Shown piece by piece: positions 31,684 to 40,542 of a stretch of 64,000 nt of DNA. The notes beneath the pieces are model-generated. The model saw only the letters and a program-made list of their open reading frames with translations. It was not told the origin of the DNA and ran no database searches. The translations under genes and the position numbers were made by a program. Each line of letters opens with the position of its first letter. The first letter of the stretch is position 1. Source of the stretch: Ga0077555 sp031367895 (GTDB lineage: Bacteria; Pseudomonadota; Alphaproteobacteria; Rhizobiales; Hyphomicrobiaceae); contig JANLQP010000104.1 in assembly GCA_031367895.1 (NCBI GenBank), forward strand, positions 1 to 64,000. The letters are read 5' to 3'.

Positions 31684-32169
31684 ATGACTGCCGTGAAGAA
31701 GAACATTCGTTGGGGGGTAAGCGCGTGTGTAGCTGCTCTGGCACTCGCTCTGGGCAGCGGTGTCGCGAGCGCACAACAGAAGGCGCCTGATGCGCCGGCA
31801 AAGGCCGACGTGAAGAAGGCCGAACCGCCGAAGGCCGAAGCCAAGAAGGCAGAGGCTCCGAAAGCAGCGCCGGTGAAGAAGGCGGAACCGAAGAAGGCTG
31901 CGTCTGCTTGCGCCGGCGTCGAGCCTGAGGCGACCTGCATCGGCAACACCGAATGCATGTGGGTGAAGGAAGTGACGACGAAGGCTGGGCAGAAGCGCAA
32001 GGCGCACTGCCAGAAGAAGCCGACGCCGCCGGCCGCCAAGAAGGCAGCCGAGCCGAAGAAGGCAGAGCCCGCGAAGGCTGCTCCGGCAGCTGCTCCGAAG
32101 GCTGCTGCTCCGGCTGCGCCTGCTCCTGCAGCCCCAAAGGCTGCAGCCCCGGCTGCTCCGAAGCAGTAA
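31684..32169 (+). CDS. Exported Lys/Ala/Pro-rich protein with four-Cys core
   Basis: A 161-residue protein with a signal peptide (basic KKNIRW, then SACVAALALALGSGVASAQQ). Next comes a Lys/Ala/Pro/Glu-rich linker of repeating KKAE/PKA units. A small core has four cysteines (ACAGVEPEATC, ECMWV and AHCQKK), probably two disulfides in the periplasm. The C-terminal tail is again Ala/Pro/Lys-rich. GTG 31693 has better spacing to GGAG than ATG 31684, so the start may be there. Small Cys-core proteins with similar tails occur in Rhizobiales; function is unknown. A strong terminator follows. Confidence 0.75.
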   Translation: MTAVKKNIRWGVSACVAALALALGSGVASAQQKAPDAPAKADVKKAEPPKAEAKKAEAPKAAPVKKAEPKKAASACAGVEPEATCIGNTECMWVKEVTTKAGQKRKAHCQKKPTPPAAKKAAEPKKAEPAKAAPAAAPKAAAPAAPAPAAPKAAAPAAPKQ

Positions 32170-32207
32170 TTCGGGTTCGGTCTCGCGAGAGACGGCCGAA
32201 GCACACG

Positions 32208-32249
32208 ATGACCGCGGCACCTCAGGGTGCTGCGGTCATTTTCGTTTGG
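32208..32249 (+). terminator. Rho-independent terminator
   Basis: A 14-bp stem (ATGACCGC plus GGCACC pairing with GGTGC and GCGGTCAT, one G-T pair) with a TCAG loop, followed by TTTTCGTTT. This is a textbook intrinsic terminator for the Lys/Ala-rich protein gene ending 38 bases upstream. Confidence 0.85.
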
Positions 32250-32412
32250 CGGACCGAACTCTTCCCGGCCCCAGTCGGTGATGCCGGTGAAGGATGCGTC
32301 AGCGATGCGTCAGCGATAGCGGTTGCCAGCTGACGAGTTTGCGGGTAAATACCTCGTTGCTCGCGGCATGCTCCGCGAAGCGTCCGCTTGCCTATGGCAG
32401 GCCACTATGTGA

Positions 32413-32488
32413 GCCGCAATAGCTCAGCTGGTAGAGCACCGCATTCGTAATGCGGGGGTCACAGGTTCAAGTCCTGTTTGCGGCACCA
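32413..32488 (+). tRNA. tRNA-Thr (anticodon CGT)
   Basis: A full cloverleaf can be drawn. The acceptor stem pairs GCCGCAA with TTGCGGC; the D-arm is GCTC/GAGC; the anticodon stem CCGCA/TGCGG holds the loop TTCGTAA with anticodon CGT; the T-arm ACAGG-TTCAAGT-CCTGT is standard. A genomic CCA follows the discriminator A. It reads the ACG threonine codon. Confidence 0.95.
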
Positions 32489-32566
32489 TATAAATCAATG
32501 ACTTGGATGTATTGGAGGACAAATCGCAACCTCAATACGCTCACCGTGGGGTTATTGGACGAGCTG

Positions 32567-33745
32567 CTAGGCGCGTTTTGCATGACTGGCTGATTGCCCC
32601 CGCTCGCGTATTTCCGATGAGGAGGTGTCAAGGCGGAAACGGTGCTCTGAGATTGCGGTAAAGAGATCGGCATAGCGTCGCGGCACGGGGATGTCGGCCA
32701 GAGCGCGTACGCGCCCTGCGGCGTCGATGCGCACGGCAACCAGAAAACTGCCGCCGGAGTTGCCGATTTCGTCGAGCGCAACGTGCATCCGATCCTCATC
32801 GTCGCCATAATATCTCGGCGCAACCAGCCGCTCCGCCGTATCCGCCCCGATCACAAACGTCGTCCTTGGAAACAACCGCGACTTCTCGAGAAAGGTGGGC
32901 GCCCTCGTGAGTTCGACCGCCGATTGCCAGGCGAATTGCGCGAGCCGGTGTCGCAGCGTCGTACCCGCCAGTGGCGGCTTGTCGACGTTCGTCACAGAGA
33001 TTTCGAACGCCAATGGCTGCTGCCTCAGTTCTTCGGCGACCCGCGCCAGCAACAGATGTCCTGAGTGCACCGGGTTGAACGATCCCGGCAACAGCACGAC
33101 GGGACGTGGCGCTGACAGCATCATCTGGCCATCGGGCTGGGCAGTGACGCGATCAAACGCGCCCGCGAGCAGCTGATCGATAACATCCGAAGTCGCGACG
33201 ACCGTCTCGGCGAAGTGTTCATCCGCATCGAGCAGGCTGCGTGGTGAGGGTGCGGCGATCCCGCAGGCTTTGGCTAGCCACAGGACGATCGCGCGCGAAA
33301 CGACGTCTTCTTCAGCGGCGCGATCACGTCGGCCCTTGGCCATCACGCCTGTGCAGTGCGCAATGCGAGCAGAGTTGGCGAATGCGATGTGAAAACGGTG
33401 CTCGCCCTTACGTGGACGGTCGCTCGCCAGTGCCGCCGTTGCGCCGAGGCCAACCAGATCTGTCCCCGTCGGTATCAATCTCGCTGCGCGCGCCTGTACG
33501 CTCTGTGCCATCGCGATTGCGGTGTCGGCACTGCATGCCTGTGCCGGTGCAAAGCCGAGAAACGTCTCGAGCGCCAGCGCATCGTATGGAACTTGCGCTT
33601 CGAGCAGCAGACGCGAGCCCCCCGGAATACGGAGTAACTCGCCGATCGCCCCGGTGCCCCCCCCGGTGATTGCGAGTGCAGCCTTGCGGCCGGACGCGTG
33701 TAAATTGGCGATCAATGTATGCCACGGAGCGTGCGACGAGCTCAT
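32567..33745 (-). CDS. CinA-C-like / nucleotidyltransferase fusion protein
   Basis: A 392-residue protein with two parts. Residues about 1-165 resemble the CinA C-terminal (PncC, NMN amidase) domain: ALAITGGGTGAIGELL, GSRLLLEAQVPY and GLGATAAL. Residues about 215-380 are a HIGH-type nucleotidyltransferase like NadD: LPGSFNPVHSGHLLLA carries the HxGH motif, and SSSEIR near the end is the usual ISST-like motif. Such fusions are known but rare. The pairing suggests NMN deamidation followed by adenylation in NAD recycling; this is inference, since substrates are unknown. It converges on the tRNA-Thr gene. Confidence 0.78.
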   Translation of the reverse strand: MSSSHAPWHTLIANLHASGRKAALAITGGGTGAIGELLRIPGGSRLLLEAQVPYDALALETFLGFAPAQACSADTAIAMAQSVQARAARLIPTGTDLVGLGATAALASDRPRKGEHRFHIAFANSARIAHCTGVMAKGRRDRAAEEDVVSRAIVLWLAKACGIAAPSPRSLLDADEHFAETVVATSDVIDQLLAGAFDRVTAQPDGQMMLSAPRPVVLLPGSFNPVHSGHLLLARVAEELRQQPLAFEISVTNVDKPPLAGTTLRHRLAQFAWQSAVELTRAPTFLEKSRLFPRTTFVIGADTAERLVAPRYYGDDEDRMHVALDEIGNSGGSFLVAVRIDAAGRVRALADIPVPRRYADLFTAISEHRFRLDTSSSEIRERGQSASHAKRA

Positions 33746-33865
33746 GGTGAGTGTGTGTTCCGAAGCTGAAAAGTACCATGCTGACGGTGAAAGACAATTC
33801 GGACAGAGTCAACCAGCTCCGCTCAAGGTGCGTGGACGGTGGGATCGGCCGCCGCTACACCCGGC

Positions 33866-34192
33866 CTATGGACCGTTTCGATTGATGAGATCCGTGATGC
33901 GCGCCTGGACGTCTTCGGGCTGTTCCGCTACCGCTGAAACGAGCGCCGCGAGCGTGCGCCTCGTGGCATAAAGCTGATCCATCAGCGAGAGGACGACCGA
34001 CATACTGTCTTCTTCGATGCACAGATCATAATGGAGCTCGCAGATAAGATGCACGCGGGCCACGTCGGACGGATCGAATTGCAACTCTTCGTTTTCGTGC
34101 ACCGGAATGACCCAGCCCAATTCGATCCAACGGTGGAGCGCGGCGGCTTCCAGCTCCTCGATTGCGTCAACAAGTTCGCGGGCGGTGATCAT
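33866..34192 (-). CDS. cbpM: CbpM-like chaperone modulator
   Basis: A 108-residue protein resembling the chaperone modulator CbpM and MerR-like helix-turn-helix proteins (ALHRWIELGWVIPV, DVARVHLICELHYDL, MSVVLSLMDQLYATRR). CbpM binds and inhibits CbpA in enterics. Its ATG overlaps the stop of the upstream cbpA-like gene by four bases (ATGA), as expected for this pair. The N-terminal part is less conserved than the helical C-terminal half. Confidence 0.8.
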   Translation of the reverse strand: MITARELVDAIEELEAAALHRWIELGWVIPVHENEELQFDPSDVARVHLICELHYDLCIEEDSMSVVLSLMDQLYATRRTLAALVSAVAEQPEDVQARITDLINRNGP

Positions 34193-35097
34193 GACGGCGC
34201 TCCCGGCTCTTTGCGGGGATCGTAAGGATGCTTTGCTTCCCAGTCGACCACGGCCTGGACGAGCGCGTCGTCCGGCTGATCGGGAAGCATCACGCGAAGC
34301 TCCACAATGTGATCGCCGCTGCCGCCCTTAGTCGGTGCACCTTTGCCCCGCAGCCGAAGCTTGGTGCCCGTGTTGGAGCCCTTGGGGACTGTCAGGTTGA
34401 CCGAACCAGACACGGTTGCCACTGCCACCTTCGCGCCGGCCATCGCTTCGCCGAGTGTGACAGACAGCGTCGAATGGATGTTGTCGCCCTCGCGGCGGAA
34501 CAGCGGGTGCGGCTTGACTAGGATCTGGACCAGAACGTCACCGGGTTCACCGTTACCTCGACCGGGGTTCCCCTGTCCCCGCAAGCGCAGGATCTGGCCC
34601 TCCATCACCCCGGCAGGAATGGTGATGTCCAGCGTTCGCCCATCGCTCATGATGACCCGTTGCTTGGCCCCATTGATTGCGTCAGTGAACTCGACAGCAA
34701 ACGCAGAATTGACGTCCTCCCCACGCACATCGGTCCTGGCGTGCCGCCGGAAAAGTTCGGCAAACAAGTCGTCCTCGTCTTGACCGGCCCCGGACCCCTG
34801 CCGCTCATACTTGAAGCCTGAGTTCGCCTCGGCATGCTGGCGATAGGAACGGCGTTCCGGGTGATCCTGCCGTTCTGTACCGCTGTCATCGATCTTGCCG
34901 GCGTCGAAAAGCGCACGTCGTGTGCTATCGCCGACGATCGCATAGGCTGAGGCAATAGCCTTGAAGCGCGTTTCTGCCGCCTTGTCGCCGGGATGCAGAT
35001 CCGGGTGGTTTTTCTTGGCGAGCGCGCGATAAGCCTTGCGGATCTCGTCATCTGTTGCCGCTCGGCTGACACCCAGTATTTGATACGGATCCGCCAT
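34189..35097 (-). CDS. cbpA: DnaJ-like co-chaperone CbpA
   Basis: A 302-residue DnaJ-family protein. The J-domain occupies residues 3-65 with HPD at about residues 32-34 (KKNHPDLHP). A Gly/Ser-poor linker follows, then the two C-terminal substrate-binding domains (VEFTDAINGAKQRVI, LTVPKGSNTGTKLRLRGKG). The zinc-finger domain of DnaJ is absent, so this is a CbpA/DjlB-type protein. It stimulates DnaK ATPase. It is co-transcribed with cbpM. Confidence 0.92.
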   Translation of the reverse strand: MADPYQILGVSRAATDDEIRKAYRALAKKNHPDLHPGDKAAETRFKAIASAYAIVGDSTRRALFDAGKIDDSGTERQDHPERRSYRQHAEANSGFKYERQGSGAGQDEDDLFAELFRRHARTDVRGEDVNSAFAVEFTDAINGAKQRVIMSDGRTLDITIPAGVMEGQILRLRGQGNPGRGNGEPGDVLVQILVKPHPLFRREGDNIHSTLSVTLGEAMAGAKVAVATVSGSVNLTVPKGSNTGTKLRLRGKGAPTKGGSGDHIVELRVMLPDQPDDALVQAVVDWEAKHPYDPRKEPGAPS

Positions 35098-35284
35098 TGC
35101 ATTGTTTCTCCGTCAGCGCCGAAAGGAATGGGTGGCCGACGCCGCGTTCCCAACCTGCTGCGCAACGACTCTAGCGCCCCGGCAGGTGAACCGCATTTGA
35201 TTTCCATCGTGGTCCTGAGTGCTGGAGGTTCTGTGCCGAGATCTGTCAGTAATCGGCGCGGTTCCAGCAGCAATGTTCCCGCAC

Positions 35285-35313
35285 AAAAAAGCCGACGGGA
35301 GGGGGCCGCCGGC
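35285..35313 (-). terminator. Rho-independent terminator of the 35326-35814 gene
   Basis: Read on the minus strand, GCCGGCGG pairs with CCGTCGGC (one mismatch) around a C-rich loop and is followed by TTTTTT. It lies 13 bases after the stop of the minus-strand gene at 35326 and separates it from cbpA. Confidence 0.8.
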
Positions 35314-35325
35314 TCCACCGATGCA

Positions 35326-35814
35326 TCACTTTGCTACCGGCGCATAAATGCCGACGTTCATGCCATCGCATTCGGCCCTTCTGGATGAACCGGCGACAGC
35401 GATGCCGCGATACGGGGTCGACCGGTCGATACCCACCGAGTGGAGCCAGGTCATGGCGGGGAGGCAGGGATCGGGCTGGCTCCGATCGGCCACGACCAGC
35501 ACGTCGTCGCTTGAAACGTCGGGTGCGGTTGCGAGCCCATCGAATAGATTCCGGTGATAATGGCGTGGATCAATCAACGGCTTCCACTCCCCCATGCCGC
35601 GAATGCTCAAGTAATAGGGGTCGCGAAAGACGGCCTCGGATACGACGGTGTACATCGCGAGCGAGGGTGGGAATCCGGCGGCGCCAGTCGTGAAACGTTG
35701 AGCCGATGTAATGCCCGGCACGGTCCGCATTATGCGCAGGTGCTCGACATACCAGGTATCCCATTGGGCTTGGCGCGTAGTGTCCATCAATCCGCTTTGG
35801 CTCATGAAAATCAT
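35326..35814 (-). CDS. Uncharacterised protein, possibly EthD-like
   Basis: A 162-residue protein with a DTTRQAQWDTWYVEHLRIM start and VPGITSAQRFTTGAAG, the pattern of small ferredoxin-like (EthD/DUF4286-type) proteins in which WYxEHL and VPGxxSAxRF recur. A second half (VLVVADRSQ, then TWLHSVGIDRST) looks like a second such lobe. No catalytic residue can be named. ATG 35805 would be an alternative start. Separated by a terminator from cbpA. Confidence 0.65.
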   Translation of the reverse strand: MIFMSQSGLMDTTRQAQWDTWYVEHLRIMRTVPGITSAQRFTTGAAGFPPSLAMYTVVSEAVFRDPYYLSIRGMGEWKPLIDPRHYHRNLFDGLATAPDVSSDDVLVVADRSQPDPCLPAMTWLHSVGIDRSTPYRGIAVAGSSRRAECDGMNVGIYAPVAK

Positions 35815-35926
35815 GCGTGCGCCTCCAAGGTTTCCGCGTCACGCGACGTTGAAAATGCTGCAATCAGCAGAACGCTGGCGCGACGAAGCCTGCGATCACT
35901 AACTCGGCTCGATCATGAATAGACCG

Positions 35927-37645
35927 TCACCCTTCCACCTTTCCATCGGCAATGTCGCGACGGGCGGCATCTGGATCCCGGGCTTCCGGTGGGCCGTATC
36001 CGCCGCCGCCGGCCGTCGTGATGACGACGCGGTCGCCGGGTGCCAGTCGCGTCACCGTCTTCGACGGGATCACCTCCTCGTGGCCGTCGGCGCGCGTGAT
36101 CCATGAGCGGGCCAGGCCGCCCGGCTTGCCGCCCGCCAATCCGTCGGAAGCGACGAAATGGCGCTCGCCGCGATGCGAGTAGGACATGGTGCCGGCGACA
36201 TCGTCGAGCACCTCGTACTCCTTGAGCTGACCGCGCCCGCCGCGGAACTGCCCCTCGCCGCCCGAGTTGGTCACCAGCTCCCAGCGGCGCACCCGGATCG
36301 GCGCATCGAGCTCCATCGCTTCGACCGGCAGGTTCATGCAGTTGGTGGCGTCCGTTTCGATGGCATCGACGCCATCGAAACCGTTGCCGGCACCAGCGCC
36401 ACCCGCGAGCAATTCGCCGGTGACGAACATCCTACCGTCGCGGCGCTGGCCACCCCAGGCCATGACGAGAAGTTCGCCGGAGTTGGGCGCCGGCACGCGG
36501 TCTGGCGCCACGCCCGCAAGCGCCTTCAACATCGTGTTCGTCACGCGCTTGATCGTTGCGGTGCGCGCGTTGACAGGCGCAGGCTCGCGCGGATTGACGA
36601 TCGAGCCCTCCGGCAGCGTCAGCGTGATCGGGCGGAAACAGCCGCCGTTGTTCGGGATCGCCGGGTCGGTAATGGCGCGCACGGCAAAACACGCGGCGGC
36701 GAGGCTGCCCGAAGGGACACAGTTGATCGGCCCTTTGACTTGAGGACTGGAGCCCGTGAGATCGAAATGGATCGTGCCCTCCTTGATCGTGGCCGCCACT
36801 TCGATGCGAATCCGGCGATCGAGGTCGATGCCGTCATTGTCGAGGAAATCGACGGCGCGATAGGTGCCGGGTTGCAGTTTCTGCAGCGCGGCACGCGTCA
36901 TCGCTTCGGCCCGGTCGAGCAGGTGCCAGAACGACGCCAGCAGCGCGTTGTGGCCAAACTTTCCGGCGGCCTCGCAAAGGCGCACGGCGGCGATCTTGCA
37001 GGCGGCGACCTGGGCGTGGAGATCGCCGATGAAGATGTCGGGGATACGAACATTCTGGCGGAGCACCGCTGTCAAGGTTTCGTCGAAAACGCCCGCGCGG
37101 GCCCAGGCGACCGGCGGGATGCGAATGCCCTCCTGATAGATCTCGGTCGAGTCGGTCGGGACCGAACCCGCCGTCTTGCCGCCGACGTCCTGGTGGTGGG
37201 TCATGGTGGCCGCCAGTGCGATCGGTCGAGAGCTTTGTCCGCCTTCAGTTGCCGACCCGCTATCGGCGTCAGCAAAGATCGGCATAACGACTGCGAAATC
37301 CGGCAAATGCGTGCCGCCGCAATAGGGATCATTCAAGATGTAAATGTCGCCCTCGCACATCTGCTCGACCGGGAACTTGGCGATGATCGCGGCGACGGCC
37401 GGTATCAACGTGCCCAGGTGGATGGCGATGGCGCAGGCCTGTGCCAGCGTGGTGCCGTCGAGCGTAAACAGGCTTGCCGAGGCGTCGAGGCCTTCCTTCA
37501 CGATCGGCGAGCACGATGACTTGAGCAGTGTCGCCTGCATCTCCTCGGCAATTTTGTCGAGCCGATGCCGGATCACCTCGAGCGTGATGGGATCGAAGCG
37601 GTCGCCGGCGGCCTCGATGCGATGCGTGGGTGTTGCAGCAGTCAT
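35927..37645 (-). CDS. Hydantoinase/oxoprolinase beta (HyuB-type) subunit
   Basis: A 572-residue subunit of the hydantoinase B/oxoprolinase family. It has the DPITLEVIRHRLDKIAEEM start and the DYxLNDPY-type block (IYILNDPYCGGTHLPDF) of N-methylhydantoinase B and acetone carboxylase beta-type proteins. With the alpha subunit it would open a lactam ring using ATP. The start overlaps the stop of the upstream hyuA-type gene by four bases (ATGA). It is the last gene of the eight-gene operon with the ABC importer. The exact substrate is unknown. Confidence 0.87.
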   Translation of the reverse strand: MTAATPTHRIEAAGDRFDPITLEVIRHRLDKIAEEMQATLLKSSCSPIVKEGLDASASLFTLDGTTLAQACAIAIHLGTLIPAVAAIIAKFPVEQMCEGDIYILNDPYCGGTHLPDFAVVMPIFADADSGSATEGGQSSRPIALAATMTHHQDVGGKTAGSVPTDSTEIYQEGIRIPPVAWARAGVFDETLTAVLRQNVRIPDIFIGDLHAQVAACKIAAVRLCEAAGKFGHNALLASFWHLLDRAEAMTRAALQKLQPGTYRAVDFLDNDGIDLDRRIRIEVAATIKEGTIHFDLTGSSPQVKGPINCVPSGSLAAACFAVRAITDPAIPNNGGCFRPITLTLPEGSIVNPREPAPVNARTATIKRVTNTMLKALAGVAPDRVPAPNSGELLVMAWGGQRRDGRMFVTGELLAGGAGAGNGFDGVDAIETDATNCMNLPVEAMELDAPIRVRRWELVTNSGGEGQFRGGRGQLKEYEVLDDVAGTMSYSHRGERHFVASDGLAGGKPGGLARSWITRADGHEEVIPSKTVTRLAPGDRVVITTAGGGGYGPPEARDPDAARRDIADGKVEG

Positions 37646-39714
37646 GACTGGCTCCGTGTGAGCAGAAGGGCGGCGCCGCCTGTGACCTCGGCGGACCAGC
37701 CTGGAGGCAGCAGCGTCGTCGAATCGGTTTGCTCGATGATGGCGGGGCCGGTCAGCTGCTCGCCTTCGGCAAGGCGTGCACGGTCATGGAGAGCGGTTTC
37801 GAGGCGGACGGTCTCGCCCGGGAACAGCACTGACCGGCGCCCTTTTAGTGACCGGCCCTTGGTCACTGGCGGCTTGGCGCCAACAGACACCGGCGGGCGA
37901 TGGGCGCGGTGGACGACGCGGAGGTTGACGATTTTCGCCAGCGCGCCGGTCTTGTGGCCGTTGAGCTTTTGATGTGCCGCTTCGAAGGCCCGGTAAAGGC
38001 TGGCGAGCGCATCGCCTGCAGCAAGATCGATCGGCACCTCGATATAGTGGCTCTGCCCCATGTAACCGACATCGGCGAGCGCGAGGCGCTCGCGGCGCAG
38101 CCCGTCGACACGCTCGGCCTGCATGAGGGTTGCCGCCCGCCGGTCGAGAGCAGCAAGCGCATCGGCCAGTTCTGCGACCCTCGCGTCGGCGATAGGCGTG
38201 AGGAATGCGCCGGAGACCTCGTGCTCGATGGGCGCGGCCAGCAGACCGGCAGCGGCGAGGACGCCGGGAAAGCGCGGAACCAGGACGCGGTTGATGCTGA
38301 GTTCCAATGCAAGCGGAACGGCGTGCAGCCCACCCGCGCCACCGAGCGGCACCAGCACGAACTCGCGCGGATCGTAGCCGCGATTGATCGACACGAGCCG
38401 GATACCGTCGGCCATGTGTGCATTGGCGATGCGATGGATGCCGAGCGCCGCCGCTTCGACGCTGAGCCCGAGAGGCACAGCGACGCGTTCTTCAATGGCC
38501 TTTCGCGCCAGCGACGGGTCGAGCTTCATGGAACCGCCGACAAAGTAGGAAGGGTCGAGAAGTCCGAGCACGATCGAGGCATCGGTGACGGTCGGCTCGC
38601 GACCGCCGCGCCCATAGCAAGCGGGACCGGGATCAGCGCCGGCCGACTGTGGCCCGACACGCAAGCCGCCACCGCTGTCGATCCAGCCAAGCGACCCGCC
38701 GCCGGCGCCGAGCGTCGTGACATCGAGCATCGGCACGCGCACCTGATAGCCGGCGATATCCGTCTCGGCCTTTACCAGGACGCGGCCCTGGTCGATCAGC
38801 GCGATGTCGCTCGACGTGCCGCCGACGTCGATGGTGATGAGGTTGTCGTGTCCGGCCTCGCGACCAGCGGCCTGGCCGCCGATGGCACCCGCTGCGGGCC
38901 CCGAGAGAAACAGTCGTACCGGCCGCTGCCGTGCGATCTCGCCACCGGCGAGGCCACCGCGCGACTGCATGATCTGCAAGGGTGCGGCAACACCAGCTTC
39001 TGCGAGATTACGGTCCAGGTTGCTGAGATAGCGTGCGACCACGGGCTTCACATAAGCGTCGAATGCGGTCACAACGGTGCGCTCATACTCGCGGAAGACA
39101 GGATCGACCTCACTGGAGATCGAAACCGGGATGCCGGGCATGGCGACTTCCAGTGCCGTGCGCACCTGACGCTCGTGCTCCGGCGCCAGGAACGAAAACA
39201 GCAGGGCGACGGCGACGGACTCGACGTTTTCAGAAGCGAGGGTTGCGATCGCGGCATCCAGTGATCCGGCATCGAGCGGGATGAGAACTTCGCCGCCCGC
39301 GTCGATCCGCTCCGTCACCTCCACACGGCGTGCACCCGGCGCGAGCCAACCCGGCGTCTCGGGCTTCAGATTGAGATCGTACATCTGGCGGCGGATCTGC
39401 CGACCGATCTCCAGGATGTCGCGAAAGCCCTTTGTGGTGACGAGGCCGACACGGGCACCCTTTCGTTCGAGCACAGCGTTGGTTGCGATCGTGGTGCCGT
39501 GGACGAAGCTCGTGATCGAGGCTGGCGCTATGGCAAAACGGTCGCGGAGGACATCGAGCGCGGCCATCACTGCGCGCCCCGGATCATCGCGCGTTGTCGG
39601 CAGTTTCAGAATATGCGTGCCGGTCGCGGTTACGCAGACGACATCGGTGAATGTGCCGCCGATATCTATGCCGATGCTGACGGCTGCCCCCGATGATGTC
39701 CTATTCGTGGTCAT
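37642..39714 (-). CDS. Hydantoinase/oxoprolinase alpha (HyuA-type) subunit
   Basis: A 690-residue ATP-binding subunit. The N-terminus has the IGIDIGGTFTDVV phosphate-binding motif of ASKHA-fold ATPases, then the hydantoinase/oxoprolinase domain (TTIATNAVLERKGARVG and the SGGGLRVGPQSAGADPGPA block). It partners the HyuB-type protein just downstream. 5-Oxoprolinase, N-methylhydantoinase and acetone carboxylase subunits share this fold, so the substrate remains open. It follows the SDR gene by 63 bases. Confidence 0.87.
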   Translation of the reverse strand: MTTNRTSSGAAVSIGIDIGGTFTDVVCVTATGTHILKLPTTRDDPGRAVMAALDVLRDRFAIAPASITSFVHGTTIATNAVLERKGARVGLVTTKGFRDILEIGRQIRRQMYDLNLKPETPGWLAPGARRVEVTERIDAGGEVLIPLDAGSLDAAIATLASENVESVAVALLFSFLAPEHERQVRTALEVAMPGIPVSISSEVDPVFREYERTVVTAFDAYVKPVVARYLSNLDRNLAEAGVAAPLQIMQSRGGLAGGEIARQRPVRLFLSGPAAGAIGGQAAGREAGHDNLITIDVGGTSSDIALIDQGRVLVKAETDIAGYQVRVPMLDVTTLGAGGGSLGWIDSGGGLRVGPQSAGADPGPACYGRGGREPTVTDASIVLGLLDPSYFVGGSMKLDPSLARKAIEERVAVPLGLSVEAAALGIHRIANAHMADGIRLVSINRGYDPREFVLVPLGGAGGLHAVPLALELSINRVLVPRFPGVLAAAGLLAAPIEHEVSGAFLTPIADARVAELADALAALDRRAATLMQAERVDGLRRERLALADVGYMGQSHYIEVPIDLAAGDALASLYRAFEAAHQKLNGHKTGALAKIVNLRVVHRAHRPPVSVGAKPPVTKGRSLKGRRSVLFPGETVRLETALHDRARLAEGEQLTGPAIIEQTDSTTLLPPGWSAEVTGGAALLLTRSQS

Positions 39715-39777
39715 TCCGATTCCATCACTAAAGTTGGATCCGCGGACGTTGTTCGCCCGAGAGATTGCAGCTCGTCG

Positions 39778-40542
39778 TCAGTATTTCGCAATACCCAGCG
39801 AGAAGCCACCGTCGGCGGTAAAAAGGCTGCCCGTCGAATAGGATGCCGCAGGCGAGAGCAGGAATGCGGCCAATTCTGCGATCTCGTCTGGAGTTCCGAG
39901 CCGGCCCATCGGGATGCGGGATTGCTTTGCAGCCATCTCGTCGCGCGCGGCGGCGGTGGTGAGAGCCGCCGTAACGGTCGCGGTCTCGATCACGCCCGGC
40001 AGGATCGCATTGACGCGGATACCGTGCGGGGCGAGCTCGACAGCGAGCACGCGGGTCAGCTGGTTCAATCCGGCCTTGGAGGCGCCGTAGTGGGCGATGC
40101 CGGGTCGCGCCAGCACGCTTGCCGTCGACGAAATGTTGACGATAGCGCCGCCCTTGCCGGTGGCAAGCATGCCCTTTGCAACGGCGCGGGTCAGCAGAAA
40201 CGGCGCGCGCAGATTGATGTTCAGCACCCGATCCCACTCATCGACTGACAGATCCAGGACCGGGGTCACCGGATAAGCGCCGGCGCAATTGACGAGGCCG
40301 TCGAGGGGGCCCGCGTCCCGCGCAAGCTGATCGATGATGGTTGCATCGCAGAGGTCGCCGGGCAAGAGCGTTACCCGAGTACCGGTCGCCGATAGCACCT
40401 GCGCGGCGGCATCGAGCGCTGTTGCGTCCTTGTCGGACAGAATGAGCTCCGCATTCTCGCGGCCAAGGCGGCGTGCGATGGCGAGGCCGATACCGGCTGC
40501 AGCGCCGGTGATCAGAATGCGCGATCGTACCGCCTCAGGCAT
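39778..40542 (-). CDS. Short-chain dehydrogenase in the importer/hydantoinase operon
   Basis: A 254-residue classical SDR with TGAAAGIG as cofactor motif, NCAG, the catalytic Ser in NISSTASV and YGASK. The start at 40542 follows a GGGAGGGG site and overlaps the end of the ABC ATPase gene by eight bases, so it belongs to the same operon. It probably oxidises or reduces an intermediate of the imported compound. Substrate unknown. Confidence 0.88.
   Translation of the reverse strand: MPEAVRSRILITGAAAGIGLAIARRLGRENAELILSDKDATALDAAAQVLSATGTRVTLLPGDLCDATIIDQLARDAGPLDGLVNCAGAYPVTPVLDLSVDEWDRVLNINLRAPFLLTRAVAKGMLATGKGGAIVNISSTASVLARPGIAHYGASKAGLNQLTRVLAVELAPHGIRVNAILPGVIETATVTAALTTAAARDEMAAKQSRIPMGRLGTPDEIAELAAFLLSPAASYSTGSLFTADGGFSLGIAKY

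Noticed and set aside
32486..32566. An integration (att) site downstream of tRNA-Thr
   Set aside because: The AT-rich sequence after the tRNA is suggestive, but no integrase gene, direct repeat of the tRNA end or foreign block was seen nearby.
36158..37519. A 453-codon plus-strand frame opposite the HyuB-type gene
   Set aside because: Antisense shadow of a conserved gene, with the usual biased composition.
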